Below, in pieces: positions 40,025-49,063 of a stretch of DNA of 64,000 bases. This DNA comes from Achromobacter anxifer (lineage in GTDB: Bacteria > Pseudomonadota > Gammaproteobacteria > Burkholderiales > Burkholderiaceae_B). The notes under the pieces were generated by a model. It did no database searches and was not told the origin of the DNA. It saw only the letters and a program-made list of their open reading frames with translations. Location of the stretch: positions 124,001-188,000 of the forward strand of contig NZ_CAHLAR010000009.1 in NCBI RefSeq assembly GCF_903652925.1, in the 5' to 3' direction. The translations under genes were made by a program, and so were the position numbers. Every line of letters starts with the position of its first letter. The first letter of the stretch is position 1.

Positions 40025-40501
40025 TCAGATGTAACGGACGCCCAGGACTTCATACTCGCGAACGCCAGCCGGGGCCTTGACCTCGACGACATCGCCTTCG
40101 CTCTTGCCGATCAACGCGCGCGCCACCGGGCTCGACACGGAAATCAGGTTCGACTTGATGTCGGCTTCAACGTCGCCGACGATTTGATACGTCACGCGAT
40201 CGCCCGAATCCAGGTCCTCGATATCGACGGTAGCGCCAAACACGGCGCGCCCTTCGGCATCAAGAGCGGTAGGGTCGATCAAATGGGCATTGGAAAGCGT
40301 GCCTTCAAGCTCGGCAATCCGACCCTCGATAAAGCCTTGGCGCTCGCGAGCAGCGTCGTACTCGGCATTTTCCGAGAGATCGCCCTGCGCACGCGCTTCA
40401 GCGATCGCGTTGATAACGGCAGGACGTTCCACGGTTTTCAGCCGCTGGAGCTCTTCTTGCAAGCGCTCGGCCCCGCGCACGGTCAAAGGAATGGCAGACA
40501 T
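40025..40501 (-). CDS. greA: Transcription elongation factor GreA
   Basis: GreA rescues backtracked RNA polymerase by stimulating transcript cleavage. The 158-residue protein has the normal length: an N-terminal coiled coil with the acidic tip ([20 protein letters not shown], residues about 37-56) that reaches the polymerase active site, and a C-terminal FKBP-like domain ([21 protein letters not shown]). I start at [14 protein letters not shown] (40501), with GGGAA upstream; the longer frame contains the leader hairpins. carAB, often beside greA in related bacteria, lies 11 kb away. Confidence 0.97.
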   Translation of the reverse strand: MSAIPLTVRGAERLQEELQRLKTVERPAVINAIAEARAQGDLSENAEYDAARERQGFIEGRIAELEGTLSNAHLIDPTALDAEGRAVFGATVDIEDLDSGDRVTYQIVGDVEADIKSNLISVSSPVARALIGKSEGDVVEVKAPAGVREYEVLGVRYI

Positions 40502-40620
40502 GTCGTTTCCCAAACAAAAGTAGAAAACGCCCCGGACGGAGCGTTCTCGGTGAAGGTCGTGAACCTGGCGCGCGCAGGCCGTCGGGTGTATCGAGATTGA
40601 CGGCGCGGCGCGGACGACCA

Positions 40621-40653
40621 AAACAAAACCCCGGCTCGGGTCGGAACCGGGGC
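40621..40653 (-). terminator. Terminator-like hairpin in the greA leader
   Basis: On the minus strand CCCCGGTTC pairs with GAGCCGGGG (one wobble pair), six-base loop, then TTTTGTTTTGG. It lies 120 bases before greA and on its coding strand. A second, weaker hairpin (AACGC/GCGTT with a pyrimidine-rich tail) lies near 40525-40550. Either it stops upstream transcription or it attenuates greA. Confidence 0.65.
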
Positions 40654-41167
40654 AATCAAGGTCATATTGTGGTCAAAGTCCACGGGAATTGCAAGCCGCC
40701 GGAGAAAACGTCGTTTTCGGCGCATTTCGCTGCCGTAACCCGCTAAAACCGGCCATTTCTTCTGATTTATCTCAATCCGCGAGCGATCCGCGCGGCCGGG
40801 TCGCGTCCGCGCCGCAGGATGAGCCATTCATGTTGCGTAAAAACTACTTTCTGATAGTTTTTTGCAACAAAGCCCCAGATCGGTGCATGGAAACGCCTGA
40901 GGCATGCGATCAAAACCGTTATAACCTACAAATTGTGTCACATATAACATTTTAATACATCCTATATTCGACGAACGATCGTCTGGCTAGGGCTGGCAGA
41001 CCGCGAGCACATGCCGGACGCAGGTGACTTGTTTTTTTGCGGGTGTTTGCAGTTGTGGCGTACGCATCGCCGCCATCCGGCGCGACGTGCGCCGTTCCAC
41101 AGCGCGGCGGGCAGCCCTCGGGCCAATCCCGCGCGCGACGGATCGCGTTCGAGAACAAGGAGCTCTC
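40654..41167. promoter_or_regulatory. Non-coding region between greA leader and chemoreceptor gene
   Basis: About 510 bases with no credible gene. The section 40820-40980 is markedly AT-rich. A long dyad (40831-40869) pairs TGTTGC and AAAAACTA with TAGTTTTT and GCAACA around an eight-base loop. On the minus side TTGCAA and CAATAT near 40670-40695 could be the greA promoter. AT-rich -10-like sequences occur at 40945-40970 on the plus side. I see no RNA gene I can name. Confidence 0.45.
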
Positions 41168-42787
41168 ATGCTGGAAAAACTGAAAGTCCGTACTGGAATG
41201 CTGTTGGTACTCGGATGCTTCATGATTGCCCTGGCGCTGGCTTGCAGTTTGAGCTGGATGAACGCCGAGCGCAGCGTGGCCGAGATCAAGGACCTGAACA
41301 ATGTCGCGGTCCATCAGGTCGACCCGCTGTTTGAAGCCAACGCCGCCCTGTTGCGGGCGCGCCTGGCGCTGGGCACGGGCATGGCCGCCGTGCAGGCCGG
41401 CGCCATGGACCAGGCCGCCCAGGCCGGCCAGGAAGCCGCCAGCCAGCTGAAGCTGGCGCGCGATCGCTTCACCCGCTACATGGCCGTGCCCAAAAGCCCG
41501 CGCGGCCAGGAACTGGCCCTGGCGCTACAGGGGCGCTTCACGGAGTACAGCGCCATCCTGGATTCCCTGGACGCCGCCCTGAAGGAACGGGCGCCAGCCA
41601 AGTACCAGCAGGACGAAGCGCGGCTGCCCCAGATCGACGCGAATTTCATCAAGGACATGCAGGCCTTCCTGGCCCGCGTCCAGGAGCGCAGCGACGGCGT
41701 GCTGGCAAGCTCGGAGCAGACCTACTCCACCGCACGGATCTCGTCGGTGGCCCTGGTATCGACCGCCCTGCTGCTGACCGCGCTGTGCTGGACCTTCATC
41801 CGCCGCGCCGTGCTGCGTCCGCTGCAGGAGGCCGGCAGGCACTTCGACCGGATCGCGGCCGGTGATCTGACCAACCGCGTGGAAAGCCGCTCCGACAATG
41901 AGATCGGCGTCCTCTTCGCCGCCCTCAAGCGCATGCAGGAAGGCCTGACCCGCACGGTGACGTCCGTGCGCCAGGGTGTGGACGAGATCAACGTGGGCGC
42001 CGCGGAGATCGCGGCCGGCAACGCCAACCTCTCGGTGCGCACCGAGGAACAGGCCGCCGCGCTGGAGGAGACCGCATCCACCATGGAGGAGCTGGCGGTC
42101 ACGGTGAAGCAGAACGCCGAAAACGCCTCCCAGGCGAATCAGCTGGCCGCCGTCAGCATGGACGTGGCGCAGCGCGGCGGCCAGAACGTGGAGCAAGTGG
42201 TGGCCACCATGCACGGCATCTCGGACAGCTCGCGGCGGATCGCCGACATCGTGTCGGTGATCGACGGCATCGCCTTCCAGACCAACATCCTGGCGCTGAA
42301 TGCCGCGGTAGAGGCCGCGCGCGCCGGCGAACAGGGCAAGGGCTTTGCCGTGGTCGCCGGCGAGGTCCGCACCCTGGCCCAGCGCGCGGCGCAGGCGGCC
42401 AAGGAAATCAAGACGCTGATCGAGGCCTCGGTGGACACGGTCGCCGCCGGTTCGGCGCAAGTCGCCGCCGCCGGGCAGACCATGCAGGAAATCGTGGAAT
42501 CGGTGCAGCGCGTGGCGGCCATCATGGGCGAGATCTCGGCGGCCTCGGCCCAGCAGGCCGGCGGCATCGACCAGGTCAGCCTGGCGATCACGCAGATGGA
42601 CGAAGTGACGCAGCAGAACGCCGCGCTGGTGGAGGAAGCCTCCGCCGCCGCGGCCGCGATGGAGGAACAGGCGCGGCGCCTGGCCGAGGCCACCGCGGTG
42701 TTCAAGACGCAGTCGGGACAGGTGATCGAGGCGGCGCCGGTGGAGTTGGCGCGCGCCGCGCCGGCCTCGAGGCTATCGCGCACCTAG
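41168..42787 (+). CDS. Methyl-accepting chemotaxis protein (Tar/Tsr type)
   Basis: A 539-residue membrane receptor. It has membrane segments at about residues 10-30 and 190-212, with a four-helix ligand-binding periplasmic domain between ([21 protein letters not shown] at its start). A HAMP linker follows ([23 protein letters not shown]), then a long coiled-coil cytoplasmic domain with the conserved signalling tip [20 protein letters not shown]. The start at 41168 has AAGGAG seven bases upstream. There is no CheR-docking pentapeptide at the C-terminus (ends SRLSRT). Ligand unknown. No che or flagellar genes adjoin it, apart from the FlxA-like gene 1.5 kb away. Confidence 0.95.
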   Translation: MLEKLKVRTGMLLVLGCFMIALALACSLSWMNAERSVAEIKDLNNVAVHQVDPLFEANAALLRARLALGTGMAAVQAGAMDQAAQAGQEAASQLKLARDRFTRYMAVPKSPRGQELALALQGRFTEYSAILDSLDAALKERAPAKYQQDEARLPQIDANFIKDMQAFLARVQERSDGVLASSEQTYSTARISSVALVSTALLLTALCWTFIRRAVLRPLQEAGRHFDRIAAGDLTNRVESRSDNEIGVLFAALKRMQEGLTRTVTSVRQGVDEINVGAAEIAAGNANLSVRTEEQAAALEETASTMEELAVTVKQNAENASQANQLAAVSMDVAQRGGQNVEQVVATMHGISDSSRRIADIVSVIDGIAFQTNILALNAAVEAARAGEQGKGFAVVAGEVRTLAQRAAQAAKEIKTLIEASVDTVAAGSAQVAAAGQTMQEIVESVQRVAAIMGEISAASAQQAGGIDQVSLAITQMDEVTQQNAALVEEASAAAAAMEEQARRLAEATAVFKTQSGQVIEAAPVELARAAPASRLSRT

Positions 42788-42838
42788 ACGCTCGCGGGCC
42801 GTGCGCGGAGCTCCAGCGCCCGCGCATGGCCTGGCCGC

Positions 42839-44149
42839 CTACTTCCTGCGGCGCAGCAGCGCGTACAGGATGATGGCGCCGAAGGTGGCGGTGCCGATGC
42901 CGCCCAAGGTGAAATTGCCCAGCTTGACCGTGAAGTCGCCCGCGCCCAGCACCAGCGTGACGGCGGCCACGATGAGGTTGCGGTTGTCGCTGAAGTCCAC
43001 CTGGTTGACCACCCAGATGCGGGCGCCGGCGATGGCGATGAGGCCGAACACCACCACCGACATGCCGCCTAGCACGGGCGCCGGGATCATCTGGATCAGC
43101 GCGCCGAACTTGGGCGAAAAGCCCAGCACGATGGCGATCAGGGCAGCCACCACGAACACCAGCGTGGAATAGATGCGCGTGACCGCCATCACCCCGATGT
43201 TCTCGGCGTAGGTGGTGACGCCCGTGCCGCCCACGGCGCCGGACACCATGGTCGCGACCCCGTCGCCGACGAAGGCGCGGCCCAGGTAGCGGTCCAGGTC
43301 CTGCCCGGTCATGGCGCTGACGGCCTTCACGTGGCCCAGGTTTTCGGCCACCAGGATGATGGCGACGGGCACGATGAGGCCCATGGCCTCGGCCTTGAAC
43401 ACCGGCGCGGCAAAATGCGGCAGGCCGAACCAGGCCGCGGCGGCCACGCCCGAAAAATCGATGGGCTTGCCCAGCCCCATGCCATTGGCCAGGATGCCGT
43501 ACACCACGCATGCCAGGATCATGCCGACCAGGATCAGCAGGCGCTGCACCATGCCCTTGGTGAACACGGCGATGCCGCCCACGCACAGGATGGTGACCAT
43601 GGACATCACGCTGTCGAAACCCGACGCGCCCATCGCGCCCTTGGCGGCAATGGGCGCGAGGTTCAGGCCGATGACGGCGACCACAGCGCCAGTGACCACG
43701 GGCGGCATCAGGGTATCGATCCAGTTCGCGCCGCCGCCGGCGCGCGCGTTGACGAACCAGACGACCAGCCCGATCAGCGTGTAGGCCAGGCCGCAGGCGA
43801 TGATGGCGCCCAGCGCCACGCCGATATTGGCGTTGGCGCCGCCGCCCGCGTAGCCGGTCACCGCGATCACACCGCCGATGAAGGCGAAGCTGGAACCCAG
43901 GTAGCTGGGCACCCGGCCGCCGACGAACAGGAAGAAGATCAGCGTGCCTATGCCCGACATCAGGATGGCGACGTTGGGGTCGAAGCCCATGAGCAGCGGG
44001 GCCAGCACGGTGGAGCCGAACATGGCGACGACGTGCTGGGCGCCCATGGCCACGTTCTTGGGCCAGGACAGCCTTTCGTCGGGCGCGATGATGACGCCGG
44101 GCTCGGAGTCGTCCGCCAGGCGCCAGCGGGGAAAGTAGGAATTGGACAT
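42839..44149 (-). CDS. rutG: Nucleobase (NCS2) permease, RutG/UraA type
   Basis: A 436-residue inner-membrane permease with about 14 hydrophobic segments. It belongs to the nucleobase:cation symporter-2 (uracil/xanthine) family. From memory it resembles RutG closely: GVIIAPDERLSWPKN at the N-terminus, GGRVPSYLGSSFAF, PPVVTGAVVAVIGLNLAPIA, ILVAENLGHVKAV and GGTGVTTYAENIGVMA. I start at MSNSYFPRWRLADD (44149). The rest of a rut pyrimidine-degradation operon is not in this window, so the symbol indicates sequence type rather than pathway. It is divergent from the FlxA-like gene. Confidence 0.88.
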   Translation of the reverse strand: MSNSYFPRWRLADDSEPGVIIAPDERLSWPKNVAMGAQHVVAMFGSTVLAPLLMGFDPNVAILMSGIGTLIFFLFVGGRVPSYLGSSFAFIGGVIAVTGYAGGGANANIGVALGAIIACGLAYTLIGLVVWFVNARAGGGANWIDTLMPPVVTGAVVAVIGLNLAPIAAKGAMGASGFDSVMSMVTILCVGGIAVFTKGMVQRLLILVGMILACVVYGILANGMGLGKPIDFSGVAAAAWFGLPHFAAPVFKAEAMGLIVPVAIILVAENLGHVKAVSAMTGQDLDRYLGRAFVGDGVATMVSGAVGGTGVTTYAENIGVMAVTRIYSTLVFVVAALIAIVLGFSPKFGALIQMIPAPVLGGMSVVVFGLIAIAGARIWVVNQVDFSDNRNLIVAAVTLVLGAGDFTVKLGNFTLGGIGTATFGAIILYALLRRRK

Positions 44150-44287
44150 GGATATCCCAAAGTAGGTGTTGGGTGTGAGCGGGCGCCAGTGTAAAGGGGG
44201 CCGCAAACGGGGGGCAATGCTTAAGTTCGCCGCCGGAATGCCGTACTAGTGAAAACCCCAAAATCCTCACTCGCGGCAGGAGCAATC

Positions 44288-44716
44288 ATGGCGATCGATC
44301 CCATCAGCGGCAATTCCCGCATCAACAGCCTCGCGGACCTGTGGGCCCAGAAGATCCAGGCCAACAAGGAAGCCAAGAGCGCCTCGGGTACGGAAGCGAG
44401 CACGACGTCCGCGGACGGCAAGATACGCGTCGACAACCCCGGCGGCCTGAAAGTAGGCAACGTGCAGGAAGCCAAGGAAACCGAGGACTCCAGCGACGAC
44501 GACGCATACACGCGCCAGATCAAGGAACTGCAGAGGCAGCTCAAGCGCGTGATGGACCAGATCGCCAAGGTCCAGGCCAGCGGCATGTCGGCCGAAATGA
44601 AGGCCCAGCAACTGATGGCGCTCAATGCCCAGGCGATGCAGATCCAGCAGCAGATCACTGAAGTGATGGACCAGCAGGCCCAGGCCATGCGAGGCGGCGT
44701 ATCCGCCAGGGCCTAG
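44288..44716 (+). CDS. FlxA-like protein
   Basis: A 142-residue soluble protein of the FlxA-like family, named from a flagellar-regulon gene of unknown function in Escherichia coli. The first 85 residues are polar and probably disordered. The rest is a coiled coil with regular heptads (YTRQIKELQRQLKRVMDQIA, then Met/Gln-rich QLMALNAQAMQIQQQITEVM). The ATG at 44288 has GGCAGGAG just upstream; a GTG at 44249 is in frame but unsupported. A small GCGGGC/GCCCGC hairpin begins at the stop codon. Confidence 0.75.
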   Translation: MAIDPISGNSRINSLADLWAQKIQANKEAKSASGTEASTTSADGKIRVDNPGGLKVGNVQEAKETEDSSDDDAYTRQIKELQRQLKRVMDQIAKVQASGMSAEMKAQQLMALNAQAMQIQQQITEVMDQQAQAMRGGVSARA

Positions 44717-44809
44717 CGGGCAAGGCCCGCCCCCCCACGCGGCCGGGGCGCCCGCATTGATGGCGCGCATCAAAATTTCTGATTGGACGCTACCCAGACC
44801 AGCCAGTAC

Positions 44810-44840
44810 TGTCTCCGGACAAATTAAAACTACGGAGACA
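44810..44840 (+). promoter_or_regulatory. Inverted repeat covering the ribosome site of the PgtC-like gene
   Basis: TGTCTCCG (44810-44817) pairs perfectly with CGGAGACA (44833-44840), 15-base spacer. The right arm contains the GGAG ribosome-binding sequence of the gene starting at 44845. It may be a translational switch or a protein-binding dyad. Confidence 0.5.
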
Positions 44841-44844
44841 AACC

Positions 44845-46170
44845 ATGCATGCAATGCGCACAGCCCTTGCAGGTGCGGTGCTGGCCGTTTGCGCGGCCCC
44901 TGCCCTCGCAGGCACCGTCACGGTGATCACGTCGTTCCCCAAGGACCTGACCCAGGCCTACAAGACCGCCTTCGAAAAGGCCAATCCCGGCATCACGCTG
45001 GAAATCCTCAACAAGAACACCGTGTCGGGCATCGCCTATGTGCGCGAAACGCCCGCCGGCCAGCGGCCCGAGGTGTTCTGGGCCAGCGCGCCGGACGCGT
45101 TTGAGGTCCTGGGCCGCGACAAGCTGCTGGCCAGTTCCGCCGACGTGGCGAACAAGCAGGTGCCGGACAAGATCGGCGAATACCCCATCAACGATCCCGG
45201 CGGCATGTACCTGGGCCAGGCCCTGGCCGGCTACGGCATCATCTACAACACGCGCTACATCACGGCGCACAAGATTCCCGCCCCGGTCGAATGGAAGGAC
45301 CTGCTGTCGCCGCAATGGTTCGGCCACGTCGGCATCACTTCGCCGTCGCGCTCGGGCACCATGCACCTGACCGTGGAAACCATCCTGCAGGGCGAAGGCT
45401 GGGACGAAGGCTGGAGCACGCTGCTGCGCATGTCGGGCAACAGCAGCGCCGTCACCGAGCGCTCGTTCGGCGTGCCGGACGGCGTGAACAACGGCCAGTT
45501 CGGAGCCGGCCCGGTCATCGACTTCTTCGGCCTGTCCAGCAAGTACTCCAAGTTCCCGGTCGAGTTCGTCTACCCCTCCGAGACCGCCATCGTGCCGGCC
45601 AACATCGCGCTGATCGAAGGCGCGAAGAACTCCGAGGAAGGCAAGAAGTTCATCGCCTTCACCCTCAGCCAGGCTGGCCAGGAACTGCTGCTGGAGCCCA
45701 AGATCTCGCGCCTGCCGGTGCTGCCCTACTCGGCGCTGGCCGGCAAGATTCCCCAGGGCTACCCCGACCCCGCCGAGATCGCCAAGCGCAGCAAGGTGCA
45801 GTTCAACGCCGACCTGTCGCAGTCGCGCTACTACGTCGTGCAGTCCCTGTACGACCAGACGGTCACGTTCCGCCTGAAGGAACTGCAGGCCGCCACAAAG
45901 GCCATCTACGACGCCGAAGCCAAGCTGGGCGACAAGGCCAAGAGCGGCAAGGCGGCAGAGCTGCTGGCGCAGGCCCGCAAGCTGACCTGGGCGCCGCTGG
46001 TCGACGGCAAGAAGGCCGCCGACCCGGCTTTCCTGGCCATCTTCGCCGGCAACAAGAAGGACGCCGCCGTTAACCAGCAGATCACGCAGCTGGAAGGCGA
46101 ATGGAACGGCCGTTCCAAGGCGAACTACGAAGAAGCCGTGAAGCTCGCCAAGCAGGCCGCGGCGCTCTAG
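44845..46170 (+). CDS. PgtC-like ABC transporter substrate-binding protein
   Basis: A 441-residue periplasmic binding protein with a Sec signal (VLAVCAAPALAG). The fold is of the iron(III)/organophosphate type (TVTVITSFPKDL at the mature start). From memory it resembles PgtC, the phosphoglycerate-inducible protein of Salmonella: SPSRSGTMHLTVETIL with GWSTLL, then ERSFGVPDGV with GPVIDFF, and a C-terminal FRLKELQAATKAIYDAE that simple iron-binding proteins lack. It is followed by a fused permease and an ATPase, so it probably feeds an importer for an organophosphate or ferric-type ligand. Substrate is not established. Confidence 0.82.
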   Translation: MHAMRTALAGAVLAVCAAPALAGTVTVITSFPKDLTQAYKTAFEKANPGITLEILNKNTVSGIAYVRETPAGQRPEVFWASAPDAFEVLGRDKLLASSADVANKQVPDKIGEYPINDPGGMYLGQALAGYGIIYNTRYITAHKIPAPVEWKDLLSPQWFGHVGITSPSRSGTMHLTVETILQGEGWDEGWSTLLRMSGNSSAVTERSFGVPDGVNNGQFGAGPVIDFFGLSSKYSKFPVEFVYPSETAIVPANIALIEGAKNSEEGKKFIAFTLSQAGQELLLEPKISRLPVLPYSALAGKIPQGYPDPAEIAKRSKVQFNADLSQSRYYVVQSLYDQTVTFRLKELQAATKAIYDAEAKLGDKAKSGKAAELLAQARKLTWAPLVDGKKAADPAFLAIFAGNKKDAAVNQQITQLEGEWNGRSKANYEEAVKLAKQAAAL

Positions 46171-46197
46171 GCCGCCGCAACCGCAGGACGCGCGCGA

Positions 46198-46218
46198 CGG
46201 ACGGGCCTGCCCCGTCCG
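46198..46218 (+). other. Hairpin between binding-protein and permease genes
   Basis: CGGACGGG (46198-46205) pairs with CCCGTCCG (46211-46218), five-base loop, no T-tract. It may stabilise the upstream mRNA so the binding protein is made in excess. Confidence 0.5.
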
Positions 46219-46258
46219 CCGCCGCGGTTTTCCCCTGGCAACGATTTCGGGAATCTCG

Positions 46259-47971
46259 ATGAATTCTTCGGGCCACTCGCGCCTGCCCGTCGGCCCCCTG
46301 CTGACGGCGCTACTGGTGTTCGGTTTTCTGCTGCTGTTCCTGGCCGTGCCGGTGGGCACGGTGTTCTACAGCGCCTTCGTGAACGCCGATGGCAGCTTCA
46401 CGATGGGCCACTTCGGCGCATTCTTCAACCAGCCGCTGATGAAGGAAGCCTTCTTCAACAGCCTGTACGTGGCGGGCTGGTCGGCGCTGCTGGCGTCCCT
46501 GATCGCCGTGCCGCTGGCGTACTTCACGGTGCGCTTCGACTTCCGCGGCGCGCTGCTGATCCAGACGCTGGGCGTGCTGCCGCTGATCATGCCGCCCTTC
46601 GTGGGCGCGGTCGCGATGCAGCTGATCTTCGGCCGCTCGGGCAGCGTGAACCTGCTGCTCAACGACTGGTTCGGCTTCACCATCCCCTTCATGGAAGGCT
46701 TGAACGGCGTCATCTTCGTCGAAGCGCTGCACTATTTCCCCTTCATCCTGATGAACCTGGTGGTGGCGCTGCGCAACATCGACGGCGCCATGGAGGAAGC
46801 GGCCTTCAACCTGGGCTCGCGCGGATTCCGCCTATTCCGCCGCGTGATCTTCCCGCTGGCGCTGCCGGGCTACGTGGCCGGCGCGTCGCTGGTGTTCGTC
46901 AAGGTCTTCGACGACCTGGGCACGCCGCTGGTGCTGGGCACCACCAACATGCTGGCGCCGCAAGCCTATCTGCGCATCACGCAGGTGGGCCTCGAGGACC
47001 CGCTGGGCTACGTGATCAGCGTCATCATGGTCGGGTTCTCGATCCTGGCGTTGTGGCTCTCGGCGCGCGTGCTCAAGGGCCGCGACTACTCTACCCTGCA
47101 GAAGGGCGGCAGCTCCATCCAGAAGCGCAAGCTGCGCCCCATGGAAAGCGTGCTGGCCTACGGCTGGATCATTCTGGTGCTGCTGCTGGTGCTGTCGCCG
47201 CACATGGGCGTGCTACTGTTGTCGCTGGCCAGCGTCTGGAGCTTTGCGCCGCTGCCCGACGGCTACACCCTGGCGCACTACTCCGCGGTGTTCTCCGAAT
47301 CCCAGGGCATGATCGCCAACACCCTGCTCTATTGCGGCCTGGCCGCGGGCGTGGACGTGATCCTGGGCACCGCTATCGCCTACCTGATGCTGCGCACCCG
47401 CCTGCCGGCGCGCCAGTGGCTGGACTTCCTGGCGTCCGCCGCGCTGGCGATTCCGGGCATCGTGCTGGCCATCGGCTTTCTGCGCACCTTCCGCGGCATC
47501 GAACTGCCCGGCACCGGCACCCTGCTGACCTCGTCGTGGATCATCATCATGATCGCGTACTCGGTGCGGCGGCTGCCCTATGCCCTGCGTTCCTGCGTGG
47601 CCTCGCTGCAGCAGATCAACATCTCGCTGGAGGAAGCCGCGCAATCGCTGGGCGCCACCCGCATGAGCACCATACGGCGCGTGGTGGTGCCGCTGATGGC
47701 CGGCGGCATGCTGGCGGGCTTCGTCACCAGCTTCGTGACGGCGGCAGTCGAACTGTCCGCCACCATCATGCTGGTGACCAAGGACAGCCAGGCGCCCATG
47801 AGCTACGGCATCTATCTGTACATGCAGAGCGCGGCGGGCCGGGGGCCCGGCGCCGCGCTCGGCGTCCTGGCGGTGGCCGCGGTGGCCATCGGCACGTATG
47901 TATCGCACCTGCTGGTAGAGCGCGCCCAAGCGCGCCAGCGGCCGGCGCGCACTGAAGGGGAATCCGCATGA
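46259..47971 (+). CDS. ABC transporter permease, fused two-domain (FbpB type)
   Basis: A 570-residue inner-membrane permease with two homologous halves of six or so helices each. Each half has an EAA loop for the ATPase: EEAAFNLGSRGFRLFRRV near residue 180 and EEAAQSLGATRMSTIRRV near residue 460. This fused layout is typical of ferric-iron (FbpB/SfuB) and related organophosphate importers. It lies 88 bases after the binding-protein gene and overlaps the ATPase start by four bases. Permease sequence does not reveal the ligand. Confidence 0.92.
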   Translation: MNSSGHSRLPVGPLLTALLVFGFLLLFLAVPVGTVFYSAFVNADGSFTMGHFGAFFNQPLMKEAFFNSLYVAGWSALLASLIAVPLAYFTVRFDFRGALLIQTLGVLPLIMPPFVGAVAMQLIFGRSGSVNLLLNDWFGFTIPFMEGLNGVIFVEALHYFPFILMNLVVALRNIDGAMEEAAFNLGSRGFRLFRRVIFPLALPGYVAGASLVFVKVFDDLGTPLVLGTTNMLAPQAYLRITQVGLEDPLGYVISVIMVGFSILALWLSARVLKGRDYSTLQKGGSSIQKRKLRPMESVLAYGWIILVLLLVLSPHMGVLLLSLASVWSFAPLPDGYTLAHYSAVFSESQGMIANTLLYCGLAAGVDVILGTAIAYLMLRTRLPARQWLDFLASAALAIPGIVLAIGFLRTFRGIELPGTGTLLTSSWIIIMIAYSVRRLPYALRSCVASLQQINISLEEAAQSLGATRMSTIRRVVVPLMAGGMLAGFVTSFVTAAVELSATIMLVTKDSQAPMSYGIYLYMQSAAGRGPGAALGVLAVAAVAIGTYVSHLLVERAQARQRPARTEGESA

Positions 47972-49053
47972 AGAAAGTCAGCGTCGAATGCCGCAACATC
48001 CGACTGTCCTACGGCAAGACGGAAGTGCTCAAGGACGTCAACATCAGCATCGAACCCGGCGAGTTCTTCGCCCTGCTCGGACCGTCCGGCTCGGGCAAGT
48101 CCACACTGCTGCGCCTGATCGCCGGATTCAACCGGCACAACGCGGGGCAGCTGCTGGTGGACGGCAAGGACATCAGCAGCACTCCGCCCTGGAACCGCAA
48201 TATCGGCATGGTGTTCCAGAACTACGCGCTGTGGCCGCACATGACGGTCTGGGACAACGTGGCGTTCGGCCTGGTCGAACGCAAGCTGCCGCGCGCCGAG
48301 ATCCGCGCCAAGGTGGAAGCCGCGCTGGAACTGGTCGGCCTGTCGCAATACGCCAAGCGCCGTCCCAACCAGCTGTCCGGCGGCCAGCAGCAGCGGGTGG
48401 CGCTGGCGCGCACCATCGTCATCGAACCGCAGGTGCTGCTGCTGGACGAGCCGCTGTCCAACCTCGACAAGAAGCTGAGGGTGCAGATGCGCCAGGACCT
48501 GCTCAGCCTGCAGCGCCGGCTGGGCATCACCACCATTTTCGTCACGCACGACCAGGAAGAGGCCATGACCACCGCCGACCGCATGGCGGTGCTGGACCAT
48601 GGCGTGGTGCAGCAGATCGGCGCGCCCAGCGTCCTGTTCGACTATCCGGTGAACCGCTTCGTCGCCAACTTCGTAGGCACCATGAACGTGCTGGAAGGCA
48701 ATGTGCGCGAACGCACCAGCGGCAGCGTGGTGCTGGCGGTGGAAGGCGTGGGCGACCTGCACCTGCCGCTGGCGGGCGAAGCGCCAGCCGCATCGAGGCT
48801 GGCGGCCAGCTTCCGCCCGCACACGGTGCAGATCGAAATGGCGGACGGGCTGGGCGATGCGCGCTACGTCTGGCTGCCCGGCATCGTGGAAAGCAGCGAG
48901 TTCCTGGGCGAATTCACCCGCTACCAGGTGCAGATCGGCGAACAGCGCCTGACGGCGGACCAATCGCATCTGGCCGGACTGTCGCCCTTCCCGGTCGGCG
49001 CCCCGGTCTCGGTCGGACTCGAACCCACCCAGGTGCGGCTCCTGGCGGCCTAA
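47968..49053 (+). CDS. ABC transporter ATP-binding protein with TOBE-type C-terminus
   Basis: A 361-residue ATPase of the FbpC/PotA group. Walker A is GPSGSGKST near residue 37, the Q-loop MVFQNYALWPHMTV, the signature [13 protein letters not shown] near residue 136, Walker B LLLDEPLSNLDKKL, and the switch His in FVTHDQEEAM. Residues 240-361 form a TOBE-like regulatory domain. It overlaps the permease by four bases (ATGA) and is followed ten bases later by the LysR gene. With the two preceding genes it makes a complete importer. Confidence 0.95.
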   Translation: MKKVSVECRNIRLSYGKTEVLKDVNISIEPGEFFALLGPSGSGKSTLLRLIAGFNRHNAGQLLVDGKDISSTPPWNRNIGMVFQNYALWPHMTVWDNVAFGLVERKLPRAEIRAKVEAALELVGLSQYAKRRPNQLSGGQQQRVALARTIVIEPQVLLLDEPLSNLDKKLRVQMRQDLLSLQRRLGITTIFVTHDQEEAMTTADRMAVLDHGVVQQIGAPSVLFDYPVNRFVANFVGTMNVLEGNVRERTSGSVVLAVEGVGDLHLPLAGEAPAASRLAASFRPHTVQIEMADGLGDARYVWLPGIVESSEFLGEFTRYQVQIGEQRLTADQSHLAGLSPFPVGAPVSVGLEPTQVRLLAA

Positions 49054-49063
49054 ACTCGGGCCC

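Noticed and set aside
44249-44287. Earlier GTG start for the FlxA-like gene
   Set aside because: The ATG at 44288 has a good ribosome site and the extension adds no family sequence.
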